51,324 nucleotides of DNA. It comes from Paenibacillus camerounensis. GTDB taxonomy: Bacteria; Bacillota; Bacilli; Paenibacillales; Paenibacillaceae. The notes beneath the pieces are model-generated. The model made no database searches, was not told the origin of the DNA, and saw nothing but the letters and a program-made list of their open reading frames with translations. A program made the translations under genes and the position numbers. Positions 32,959-41,198 of the stretch are shown here, in pieces. Position 1 is the first letter of the stretch. The number at the start of each line of letters is the position of its first letter. The stretch spans positions 1-51,324 of the forward strand of contig NZ_CCDG010000047.1 in NCBI RefSeq assembly GCF_000723885.1, given 5' to 3'.

Positions 32959-33897
32959 CTAATCAATGATGGCGGAAATACGTGACAATACCTCTTCAGT
33001 CAGTTCAATACCCGAAGCCTTAACATTCTCCTCAACCTGCTCCGGTCTGCTCGCTCCGACAAGTGCACTTGCCACATTAGGCTGCCGCAGAATCCAGGCA
33101 AGCGCCAGGTTACCGGCAGAGATGTCCAGCTCAGCTGCAATCTTGCCCAGCTCCTGTACCTTGGCGATCTTCTCTTCGGTGACTCCTTTGCGCATCCAGT
33201 CCAGCTTAGAGGCACGGCTGCCGGCAGGAATGTCGTGGGCCGAGCTGTATTTTCCGGTCAGCAGCCCCTGGGCCAGCGGTGAGAACACAACCTGTCCGAT
33301 CCCTTTTCGCTCCCCGAGCGGAATTACTTCCTTCTCAATATAACGCTCGAACATATTATAAACCGGCTGATTAACGACAATGCGGTCAAGCAGATAACGG
33401 TCAGCAACCGCTAACGCTTCCGTCATCTGTGCAGCCGTCCATTCACTAACACCTACATAGAGCACCTTACCCTGCCGGACCAGATCATCCAGCGTACGCA
33501 GCGTTTCCTCAACCGGCGTCTCCGGGTCATAACGGTGGCAGTACATAATGTCCACATATTCAGCACCCAGCCGCTTCAGGCTGGCATGGCACTGCTCCGT
33601 AATATGCTTGCGTGATAGCCCCCGGTCATTTGGACCGTCGCCCATCACGCCGTACACCTTGGTGGCCAGGACATAGGATTCGCGGGGAAATCCGCGCAGC
33701 GTCTTGCCAAGGAGCGTCTCGGCCGCACCTTTTTCATACACATTAGCTGTATCAAAAAAATTCACACCCAACCCGTAAGCGGTTTCAATAGCTTGCACAG
33801 CATTATCACGCTCCACATACCCGCCGTAGGTCAACCAGCTTCCCAGGCTGATCTCACTGACCTTCAGCCCTGATCCGCCTAATCTGCGGTACTTCAT
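32959..33897 (-). CDS. aldo/keto reductase
   Basis: 312 residues from ATG 33897, with GAGGAGA 8 bp upstream. An (alpha/beta)8 aldo-keto reductase of the Kv-beta/YhdN-like subgroup. The catalytic tetrad is visible: Asp and Tyr in FFDTANVYEKG, Lys in YVLATKVYG, His in IMYCHRYDPETP. C-terminal NADPH-binding segment is ALVGASRPEQVEEN. First gene of a pair with the epimerase; the pair probably modifies a sugar or carbonyl compound. Confidence 0.88.
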   Translation of the reverse strand: MKYRRLGGSGLKVSEISLGSWLTYGGYVERDNAVQAIETAYGLGVNFFDTANVYEKGAAETLLGKTLRGFPRESYVLATKVYGVMGDGPNDRGLSRKHITEQCHASLKRLGAEYVDIMYCHRYDPETPVEETLRTLDDLVRQGKVLYVGVSEWTAAQMTEALAVADRYLLDRIVVNQPVYNMFERYIEKEVIPLGERKGIGQVVFSPLAQGLLTGKYSSAHDIPAGSRASKLDWMRKGVTEEKIAKVQELGKIAAELDISAGNLALAWILRQPNVASALVGASRPEQVEENVKASGIELTEEVLSRISAIID

Positions 33898-34194
33898 TCC
33901 ACACTTCTCCTCTCAGCGCCCTCTTTATCTGCCATGACAGAACCGGCAGTTCTTGTACATTGTTATTCTAGACCAGTTTGGAATGAATTTCTATGGTTTG
34001 CTGAAATAGATGCTCATTGTGTCAAATAGGTGAATTCTTATATAATAGAAGATAACACAGAATAGTAGAACAGCCAAAACAATCTATAAATCAACGTCAT
34101 CCACCAAATTTAGCACCCCAAAAAACCTCAACACTACTATTGTCTATGAATAAACGCACTTTCGAGAGGCATCTATCAGGAGAGGAACATCATT
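33898..34194. other. 297-bp divergent intergenic region
   Basis: A+T-rich, between divergent genes. TATAAT at 34041-34046 with a weak TTGTGT 18 bp upstream could be a promoter toward the glycosyltransferase gene, giving a ~140-nt leader. No gene or repeat seen. Confidence 0.35.
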
Positions 34195-35562
34195 ATGAAC
34201 AGCCCGCGACTGCTTATCGCAAGCCCTATCCGGCAAAAGCCGGAAATCCTCAGCCTGTTTCTGTACTCCCTTAGCAATCTGGATACAGCTGGAACTGACA
34301 TCCATTATATGTTCTTCGATGATAATACATCTCCCGCATCCTCCCGGCTCCTGCAGCAGTTTGTCCGGCAATCCTCAGGGGCTGCCGTCATTCTTGCTCC
34401 CCCTGAGGAAGAGGGCTCCAGCTACTCAAGAGATGACAATACCCACCGCTGGCCTGAGGATGCCGTCTGGAGAGTCGCCGCTATGAAGGATCAGATTCTC
34501 CAGAGCGCCGCTGCTGCAGACTATACCCATGTCTTTCTTGCCGATTCTGACCTGCTGTTCCATCCGCAGACACTTAAAGCTCTCCTGGAAAGCGGGAAGG
34601 AGCTTGTATCGGCTGTTTTTTGGACCCGCTGGCAGGCGGATACACTGGAGATGCCCCAGGTATGGCTGCATAGTGAATACGGCCAGCATCCGCTGATCCG
34701 GCGTGAGGATTTAAGCCCGCAGGAGACCTGGAGCCAGGTTCAGCGCTTCTATGCCCGCCTGCGCCAGCCCGGCCTGCATGAGGTCGGAGGCCTCGGAGCC
34801 TGTACGCTAATCAGCCGTCAGGCGCTGCTGCGCGGAGTACGGTTTGCCGAAATTCCGAATTTGGGCTACTGGGGCGAAGACCGGCATTTCTGTGTCCGTG
34901 CAGCAGCCTTAGGATTGCAGATGTATGTCGAAACAACCTATCCTGCCTACCATATTTACAGAAGCTCTGATCTGGAGGGCTGCTCTGCCTATCTTGCAGC
35001 AAGTGCCTCTGCGGTGCCGGCAGCAGCAGACACTGGGCTGTCTGCTGCCATGCAATCTATCCGTTACGGGTATGATGAAGCAGCCGGTGAGCTGCTTGAG
35101 CAGTTTCTGGAGGACAATCAGGGTACAGAGGATGAGCGGGTAACCGCATTGCTGGAGCTGGATGCCTGTTACGGCAGGCTCGGGGATACAGTGAAGGGCC
35201 TTGGCCTACTCAGTGCCGCTGCAGCCGGCTTCAGCCGGTCGGAGCTCACTTTTAGGATCGGTGCCAAATTAATGGACGTGCAGGCCTGGGATGAAGCCAT
35301 CCGCTGGCTTAAGCAGTCGCTTGCCTCGCCCCGCCCGGCTAACTGGGAGAGCCTGCCCGGAAAGGATACCTGGACCTGGATGCCCTGTATTCAGCTGTGC
35401 GTCTGCTACTCCAGGCTCGGCAGCTGGCAGTCCGCTTTTAAATACAATGAGCAGGGGCTTGCTTACGCGCCTGATAATCCGGTCATGCTTAACAACCGCA
35501 GTGCATTGCTGGACAAGCTGGCTGCCGCCGGAACGCAGCCGGACTCAGAGCAAACCGGCTAG
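34195..35562 (+). CDS. glycosyltransferase with C-terminal TPR repeats
   Basis: 455 residues from ATG 34195, with AGGAGAGG upstream. The N-terminal ~260 residues are a GT-A fold of the Anp1/GT2-like type: RLLIASPIRQKPEILSLFL, YMFFDDNTSPAS, VFLADSDLLFH (DxD-like metal motif), GGLGACTLISRQAL and YWGEDRHFCVRAAALG. The C-terminal half has tetratricopeptide-like helices (LLELDACYGRLGDTVKGLGLL and the CYSRLGSWQSAFKYNEQGLAYAPDN stretch). Cytoplasmic by prediction. Together with the convergent GT2 gene and the SecA2/collagen genes it suggests glycosylation of an exported surface protein; GT-TPR fusions are common in protein O-glycosylation. The acceptor is inferred. Confidence 0.8.
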   Translation: MNSPRLLIASPIRQKPEILSLFLYSLSNLDTAGTDIHYMFFDDNTSPASSRLLQQFVRQSSGAAVILAPPEEEGSSYSRDDNTHRWPEDAVWRVAAMKDQILQSAAAADYTHVFLADSDLLFHPQTLKALLESGKELVSAVFWTRWQADTLEMPQVWLHSEYGQHPLIRREDLSPQETWSQVQRFYARLRQPGLHEVGGLGACTLISRQALLRGVRFAEIPNLGYWGEDRHFCVRAAALGLQMYVETTYPAYHIYRSSDLEGCSAYLAASASAVPAAADTGLSAAMQSIRYGYDEAAGELLEQFLEDNQGTEDERVTALLELDACYGRLGDTVKGLGLLSAAAAGFSRSELTFRIGAKLMDVQAWDEAIRWLKQSLASPRPANWESLPGKDTWTWMPCIQLCVCYSRLGSWQSAFKYNEQGLAYAPDNPVMLNNRSALLDKLAAAGTQPDSEQTG

Positions 35563-35583
35563 GCCAAGGCAGGCGCAGGATAG

Positions 35584-35621
35584 CAAAAGGCTGTCTCCCT
35601 GGCAGAAGCCGGAGACAGCCT
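35584..35621 (-). terminator. bidirectional terminator between glycosyltransferase genes
   Basis: AGGCTGTCTCC (35588-35598) pairs perfectly with GGAGACAGCCT (35611-35621); TTTT follows on the minus strand (35587-35584). It lies between two convergent stops 65 bp apart, so it may serve both genes. Confidence 0.8.
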
Positions 35622-35627
35622 GTAGCG

Positions 35628-36335
35628 TTATTCTTCCCAGGCCGCGAGACGCGGCTCCGGGTCAAGAATAGAATGATATTGGGCAAGACTTCCATTAGCA
35701 CCTTCCGGGTCAAGCTCCATGTAGCGCCGGTATTTACTCAAGCGGTCCTCTGCTCTTGCCCAGCCAAGATGCTTCAGGCGGAGCGCCGAAAGCTCATTGT
35801 GAAGCCCGTATACATTCTCGGGAAACCGGCCGCAATGCTGGCTTGTTTCACGCCAGGTGTAAGCGTACCCGGACTCATAGCGGAGCAGGAACGGGCGGTA
35901 ATAATGATGCGCCTGCCAGTAGGCATCGTCCCTGTAAGCATTCATATTCCAGAAATCATACAAACGGAAGGAATATAAGTACACATCTTCTTTTGATATC
36001 AGCGATTCGATCTGACTGCCGAATGCATCCTCAAACCATTCATCGGCATCCAGATTCAGAATCCAGTCCGGTCCGACTTCAAGGGTCTCCTGCCATTGCT
36101 GCCGGCGCAGATCGATTTCATTGCTGAACCGGGATGCCTGATTCCGCACCAGCTTCACATTCATTCCCTGGAGCACTTCCAGGCACAGCTCAGGGGTTCC
36201 GTCGGTGCTGCCGTCATCAATGATGACTGCGTCGCTGATATATTGGCGGTGGCGCTCAAGGGCCTGCCTGAGGTAACGCCCCTGTTCATTGCGTACAACC
36301 ATGGAAAGTGTCAGACGCGGTTTGGCACTGCTCAA
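35628..36335 (-). CDS. family 2 glycosyltransferase
   Basis: 235 residues from a TTG at 36335, preceded by AAGGTGG. Classic GT-A start LTLSMVVRNEQGRYLRQAL, the nucleotide-sugar site IIDDGSTDGT, and the metal motif LNLDADEWFED. The C-terminal YRPFLLRYESGYAYTW and HCGRFPENVYGLHNEL segments are typical of small SPBc2-type GT2 enzymes. No membrane helices. Divergent from secDF by 127 bp and convergent with the TPR glycosyltransferase gene. Likely transfers a hexose to a surface protein or polymer. Confidence 0.85.
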   Translation of the reverse strand: MSSAKPRLTLSMVVRNEQGRYLRQALERHRQYISDAVIIDDGSTDGTPELCLEVLQGMNVKLVRNQASRFSNEIDLRRQQWQETLEVGPDWILNLDADEWFEDAFGSQIESLISKEDVYLYSFRLYDFWNMNAYRDDAYWQAHHYYRPFLLRYESGYAYTWRETSQHCGRFPENVYGLHNELSALRLKHLGWARAEDRLSKYRRYMELDPEGANGSLAQYHSILDPEPRLAAWEE

Positions 36336-36462
36336 GGAACCACCTTCATTTCTATTATTATGAATACTGTAAGTTCTTATCTACTATAGCAGCAAAACAA
36401 TAAAATTTGAAGAATCGCAGCCGGAAACGGCTTCACTGCTTCACACAGGGGGATTTTCCAGC

Positions 36463-38691
36463 GTGGCGATAAACCGGAAACGTATAGCTGCTTTCTCGGC
36501 AACGGTAATACTCTTATTCATTATTATAGCAGCGACAATTCCCAGAGTATTAGAGGATGTCCGGCTCGGACTTGACCTAAAGGGCGGTTTTGAGGTGCTG
36601 TATGAGGCACAGCCGCTTTCACCCGGGGGCGTCATTACACTGGAGAGCCTCAGACAGACAGCAGCCAGCCTTGAAAAAAGAGTGAATGCGCTCGGCACCT
36701 CTGAGCCGGAGATCTGGACAGAGGGCACGAACCGGATCCGCGTCCGCCTTCCCGGTGTAACCGACGAGCAGAAGGTCAGGGAATTGCTCGGTAAACCGGC
36801 TGAACTGACGGTAGTCGGCCCTGACGGTTCAGTGGAGCTGCGCGGGGCTGATTTTGTCGAAGGCGAATCACTTGTTGTGCGGGATGACTTTGGAAATCCC
36901 GGCATTCTGGTCACGCTGAAGAATCCGGAGAAGCTTGAGGAAATGTCCACCCGTCTGCTGAACCGGCAGATCCGGTTCGAACTGGACGGGGAGCTGCTGA
37001 CTGATCCGGTCGTACAGGCAGTCATAACGGGCGGAAAAATGCGGATTGTCGGCGCTTTTTCACAGACTGAAGCATCCGAGCTGGCAGACATTATCAATAT
37101 GGGAGCCCTGCCGCTGAAGCTGAATGAGAAGCTGAACCAGACCATCGGCGCCTCCCTTGGCCAGGAGGCCTTGTCAGAGACGCTTCGGGCTGCCGCGATC
37201 GGCTCTGTGCTGGTGCTGCTGTTCATGCTGATTTTTTACCAGCTGCCAGGTCTCATTGCTTCCTTTACGCTGATAACTTACGGCTGGCTGCTGCTGCTCA
37301 GCTTCAATCTGGTTCAGGCGACCATGACATTGCCGGGAATAGCCGCCTTCGTACTCGGCGTGGGAATGGCTGTTGATGCGAATATCATCACTTATGAACG
37401 GATTAAGGAAGAGCTCCGGTCAGGTAAAAGCCTTCCCTCCGCGCTCACGGCTGGCTCCCGGCATTCCTTCAGAACCATTATGGACTCCAATGTAACCGCG
37501 CTGATCTCTGCATTCTGTATGTTCTCCCTCGGATCGGGGGCGATTAAAGGCTTTGCGGTCACCATGATTCTGAGCATTGTGCTGAGCATCCTTACCAATG
37601 TGTATTTCTCCCAGTGGCTGCTGCGCCAGCTCGGCCGTTCAGGCTTGCTTCAGAATGTCAGATGGTACAGTGTCAAGCCGTCTGAGGTAAATGCATTCGG
37701 CTCCCGCGAAGCGCATGAGGTTAAAGCCTCGCACCGCAGCTTCAATTTTACCGGATCACGGAAGCGGTTTTACATCTTTTCGGGGGCACTGACGATTATT
37801 GGGGTTGCCAGCCTGCTGATTCAGCAGGTGAACTACGGCGTGGATTTCCGTGCAGGCACGTCGCTGGACATCCAGCTGTCGCAGAGCGTCTCCCAGCAGC
37901 AGGCCGAGAGCATCATCCGTGAAGCCGGATTTCAGCCGGCTATTGTTGCCATCGGCGGTGAAGCCGCAAACCGGGTTTCGCTGCGTTTTAATGAAACGTT
38001 TCCGCCCGATAGCGGCAACGCCGCCATCATAGGCGATGCGCTGACTTCCAAGCTCGGCGGCACAGCCAGCCTGGAGGAGAATACCGTGGACCCGGATATT
38101 GCCAGGGAATTCGCCAAGAAGGCCGGTCTGGCAGTGGCATTGTCCAGTCTCGGTATTCTGGTCTATGTCGGCATCCGTTTCGAAAAAAGATTTGCCGTCG
38201 GTGCTATCGTCGCATTGCTGCATGACGTTTTTGTTATCATTACTATTTTTTCAATCTTCCGCCTGGAGATTAATCTTCCGTTTATCGCAGCAATGCTGAC
38301 CATTATCGGTTACTCCGTTAATGATACTGTCGTCATATTCGACCGGATCCGCGAAAACCTGAAGAGCGGTATTCCCCGCAACCGGGAGCAGCTGGAGCAG
38401 ATAGTAAATACAAGCATTAACCAGACGCTGCTCCGCTCGGTGAACACCTTTTTGTGCGTACTCTTTGCATCAGCAGCGATTCTGTTCTGGGGCAGTGAGT
38501 CCATCCGGCTGTTTTCACTGGCAATGACACTGGGTCTTATTACAGGCGTGTACTCTTCTGTATGTATAGCCAGCCAAATCTGGCTTACCCTGACACTGCG
38601 AAAGCTGCGCCGTGAAAAACAGAATCCCCCGGCTGATGCCGATCCGTACCGGATGTCTGCAATGCAGCTCGAATATGAGGATGCCGATTAA
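36463..38691 (+). CDS. secDF: SecDF fused protein-export subunit
   Basis: 742 residues from GTG 36463, with GGGGG about 10 bp upstream. The SecD half (1-~400) has an N-terminal helix, VRLGLDLKGGFEVLYEA (SecD D1 signature LGLDLxGG), a periplasmic-type P1 domain, and helices ending around the AFVLGVGMAVDANIITYERIKEEL region. The SecF half (~420-742) starts with VNYGVDFRAGTSLDIQL and has SVNDTVVIFDRIREN. Twelve helices in total. SecDF uses the proton gradient to pull exported proteins. It is followed 21 bp later by a SecA paralog, which is not the usual secDF context and points to a dedicated translocation module. Confidence 0.92.
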   Translation: MAINRKRIAAFSATVILLFIIIAATIPRVLEDVRLGLDLKGGFEVLYEAQPLSPGGVITLESLRQTAASLEKRVNALGTSEPEIWTEGTNRIRVRLPGVTDEQKVRELLGKPAELTVVGPDGSVELRGADFVEGESLVVRDDFGNPGILVTLKNPEKLEEMSTRLLNRQIRFELDGELLTDPVVQAVITGGKMRIVGAFSQTEASELADIINMGALPLKLNEKLNQTIGASLGQEALSETLRAAAIGSVLVLLFMLIFYQLPGLIASFTLITYGWLLLLSFNLVQATMTLPGIAAFVLGVGMAVDANIITYERIKEELRSGKSLPSALTAGSRHSFRTIMDSNVTALISAFCMFSLGSGAIKGFAVTMILSIVLSILTNVYFSQWLLRQLGRSGLLQNVRWYSVKPSEVNAFGSREAHEVKASHRSFNFTGSRKRFYIFSGALTIIGVASLLIQQVNYGVDFRAGTSLDIQLSQSVSQQQAESIIREAGFQPAIVAIGGEAANRVSLRFNETFPPDSGNAAIIGDALTSKLGGTASLEENTVDPDIAREFAKKAGLAVALSSLGILVYVGIRFEKRFAVGAIVALLHDVFVIITIFSIFRLEINLPFIAAMLTIIGYSVNDTVVIFDRIRENLKSGIPRNREQLEQIVNTSINQTLLRSVNTFLCVLFASAAILFWGSESIRLFSLAMTLGLITGVYSSVCIASQIWLTLTLRKLRREKQNPPADADPYRMSAMQLEYEDAD

Positions 38692-38712
38692 CCGGCATGT
38701 TAAGGAGGAACA

Positions 38713-41088
38713 ATGATGCTGCGACAAGTTCAGCGGATATTAAACCATAACGACTGGGAGCTAAGCAGGCTTAGCCGGATCATTGAGCGTATGGATACCT
38801 TCGCTCCGGAAATTCAAGCGCTTAGTGACGGTGAGCTGAAGGCCCGTACTGCCGTCTTCCGCACACGGATAAGCAATGGCGAGCCGCTGCACGGGCTGCT
38901 GCCTGAGGCTTTTGCAGTTGTACGCGAAGCTGTGCGCCGTGTGCTGGGGCTGCTGCTCTATGATGAGCAGCTGCTGGCCGCTGCGGCCCTGTTTAGAGGC
39001 GATATTGCGGACATGAAGACCGGTGAAGGCAAGACGCTGGCGAGCATTCCGGCCGGCTATGTCCACGCCTTGACAGGCAAGGGTGTTCATATTGTTACAG
39101 CCAATGAGTATCTGGCCGTCCGTGACAGCACGCAGCTGCAGCCCGTGTACCAATTCCTGGGTCTTTCTGTCGGCTGCACGCTGAACGGGATGGCCCGTGA
39201 CCAGAAACGCCATGCTTATGCCTGCGATCTTACTTACGGAACTGCAAGTGAAATCGGCTTCGATTATCTGCACGACCACTTGTCATTGTACAGCGAGCAG
39301 CTGGTCCAGCGCCCGCTACATTATGCCGTTATTGATGAGGTGGATTCGATCCTCATTGATGAAGCCCGTACACCGCTGGTTATCTCCGGCAAGGGCCAGC
39401 GGCCGTCCATGCTGTACTACCGGATGAACCGCTTTATTTTACCGCTTAGCGAAGGGTTTGATTTCACCATTGACCTGAAGGCCAAGACCCTTACCCTGAC
39501 TGAGCTCTGTGTACGGAAGGCCGAACGCGAATTCATGATTGACAACCTGTTTGATCCGGAGCATTCACTGATTCATCATCATCTGATTCAGGCGCTTAGA
39601 GCCCATCACCTGATCAGACGTGATACCGAATATATTGTCAAGGATAATGCGATACAGCTTATTGATACGAATACCGGAAGGCTGATGCCCGGACGCCGTT
39701 ATAGCGATGGTCTGCATCAGGCTATTGAAGAGAAGGAAGGGGTGCATATCGGAACAGAGCTGGTTCCCAAAGCGGCAATGACACTCCAGCATTATTTCGC
39801 CGGATATCCCAAGCTGGCCGGAATGACCGGAACTGCAGTTACGGAGCATAACGAATTCCGCAGGGTCTACGGACTGCATGCCGTCCAGATTCCGACCCGC
39901 TTGCCTTGTATCCGTGATGATCTGCAGGATCTCATCTATCTGACCGAAGCGGCCAAGAACAGTGCGATCATCTGTGAGGTGCTCGAACGGCACGCCAACG
40001 GACAGCCTGTTCTTATCGGAACCGTCTCCATTGAGAAATCAGAACAATTATCTGTGCTTCTTCAGGAAGCGGGTGTTCCGCACCGCGTGCTCAATGCCCA
40101 CCGGCATGCGGAGGAAGCCGAAATCATCGCCGGCGCCGGCCGGAAAGGTGCTGTTACGATTGCTACCAACATGGCTGGAAGAGGCACTGATATTCAACTG
40201 GGAGAAGGCTCAGCCGAAACCGGCGGTTTGCATGTGATCGGGACCGAGCGGCATGAGAGCCGGCGGATTGATCAACAGCTGCGGGGACGTTCAGGCCGGC
40301 AGGGAGACCCGGGCTCCAGCCGCTTCTTCCTCTCGCTGGAGGATTCCTTGTTTCAGCGCTTCGGATCGGATTCGCTTAGACGGAAGATGCTGAAACTGGG
40401 CCATGACGAAAGCAGCCCGCTCGAAGGCAAACTGGTCAGCCTGAGCATTGAATCCGCCCAGCATGTGGTCGAGGGTATCCATTACGATACACTGCTGCAT
40501 GTCATTCAATATGATGATGTGATTAACCGGCAGCAGAAGCTGATCTACCGGGACAGGGAGGACGTTCTGCTGAACCGGATAGACAGCGGCCTTGTGGCGG
40601 CTATGCTGGGGCAATGGTGCAGAAGTCTTGTAGCCCTGCACTGCCCGGAACAGGAGATTCCCGAGGAATGGAACACGGAAGGACTGCAGTCCGCTGTGAA
40701 TCCGCTGCTCGATCCCGACCTGCAGATAAATGCAGCAGATCTGCGGATTATGGAGCAGCCGCAGCTGCGTCTATACCTGACGGAGCGTCTGAGCGCAGCT
40801 TACAGCAGAAAAGAAACAGCAGTTGGCAGCTTAGCCATGCGTAATCTAGAAAAATATATCATTCTTAACCAGGTAGACCGTCAATGGATGGAGCATCTCG
40901 ACGCGATGGATCAGCTCCGGGAGGGCATTCATCTGCGGGCTTACTCTGGTAACGATCCGTTTCAGGAATATCAGTTCGAGGGGCATGAAATGTTCCTGGC
41001 CATGATCCGGAATATCGGGGAAGCCGTATGCAGCGAGCTTCTCCGGGTTAATATCTCACCGATGCTGCACTCCGGTACGGAAGGCTGA
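38713..41088 (+). CDS. secA2: SecA paralog (accessory SecA2-type translocation ATPase)
   Basis: 791 residues from ATG 38713; ATG 38716 has better spacing to AGGAGG (38703-38708). DEAD motor motifs: Walker A MKTGEGKT (101-108), Walker B VIDEVDS (206-212), DEARTPLVISG, TNMAGRGTDIQLG and RRIDQQLRGRSGRQGDPGSSRFFLSLED. It differs from housekeeping SecA: it is shorter, it reads IGFDYLHDHL where SecA usually has FGFDYLRDNM, and the C-terminal Cys zinc/SecB motif is absent (the protein ends LRVNISPMLHSGTEG). In Bacillus anthracis an accessory SecA2 exports S-layer proteins. Here the next gene encodes an SLH-collagen protein, its likely client. No SecY2 is visible. Confidence 0.88.
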   Translation: MMLRQVQRILNHNDWELSRLSRIIERMDTFAPEIQALSDGELKARTAVFRTRISNGEPLHGLLPEAFAVVREAVRRVLGLLLYDEQLLAAAALFRGDIADMKTGEGKTLASIPAGYVHALTGKGVHIVTANEYLAVRDSTQLQPVYQFLGLSVGCTLNGMARDQKRHAYACDLTYGTASEIGFDYLHDHLSLYSEQLVQRPLHYAVIDEVDSILIDEARTPLVISGKGQRPSMLYYRMNRFILPLSEGFDFTIDLKAKTLTLTELCVRKAEREFMIDNLFDPEHSLIHHHLIQALRAHHLIRRDTEYIVKDNAIQLIDTNTGRLMPGRRYSDGLHQAIEEKEGVHIGTELVPKAAMTLQHYFAGYPKLAGMTGTAVTEHNEFRRVYGLHAVQIPTRLPCIRDDLQDLIYLTEAAKNSAIICEVLERHANGQPVLIGTVSIEKSEQLSVLLQEAGVPHRVLNAHRHAEEAEIIAGAGRKGAVTIATNMAGRGTDIQLGEGSAETGGLHVIGTERHESRRIDQQLRGRSGRQGDPGSSRFFLSLEDSLFQRFGSDSLRRKMLKLGHDESSPLEGKLVSLSIESAQHVVEGIHYDTLLHVIQYDDVINRQQKLIYRDREDVLLNRIDSGLVAAMLGQWCRSLVALHCPEQEIPEEWNTEGLQSAVNPLLDPDLQINAADLRIMEQPQLRLYLTERLSAAYSRKETAVGSLAMRNLEKYIILNQVDRQWMEHLDAMDQLREGIHLRAYSGNDPFQEYQFEGHEMFLAMIRNIGEAVCSELLRVNISPMLHSGTEG

Positions 41089-41113
41089 ATAACCCGGCAT
41101 AACAAAATAAACC

Positions 41114-41168
41114 AGAAGGGCAGCCGCACACCGGAATGAACCGGAGGCAGCTGCCCTTCTCTTTTTTA
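41114..41168 (+). terminator. Rho-independent terminator after secA2
   Basis: AGAAGGGCAGC (41114-41124) pairs perfectly with GCTGCCCTTCT (41150-41160), with an inner CCGG/CCGG pair, followed by a C and six T residues. It ends the secDF-secA2 transcript before the convergent collagen gene. Confidence 0.88.
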
Positions 41169-41198
41169 TGAAGCAGATCTATTCTGTTTACAGCTCAC

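Noticed and set aside
36441..37226. Ser-rich 261-codon minus-strand frame opposite secDF
   Set aside because: Shadow of the SecD half, which has all family signatures; no ribosome-binding site.
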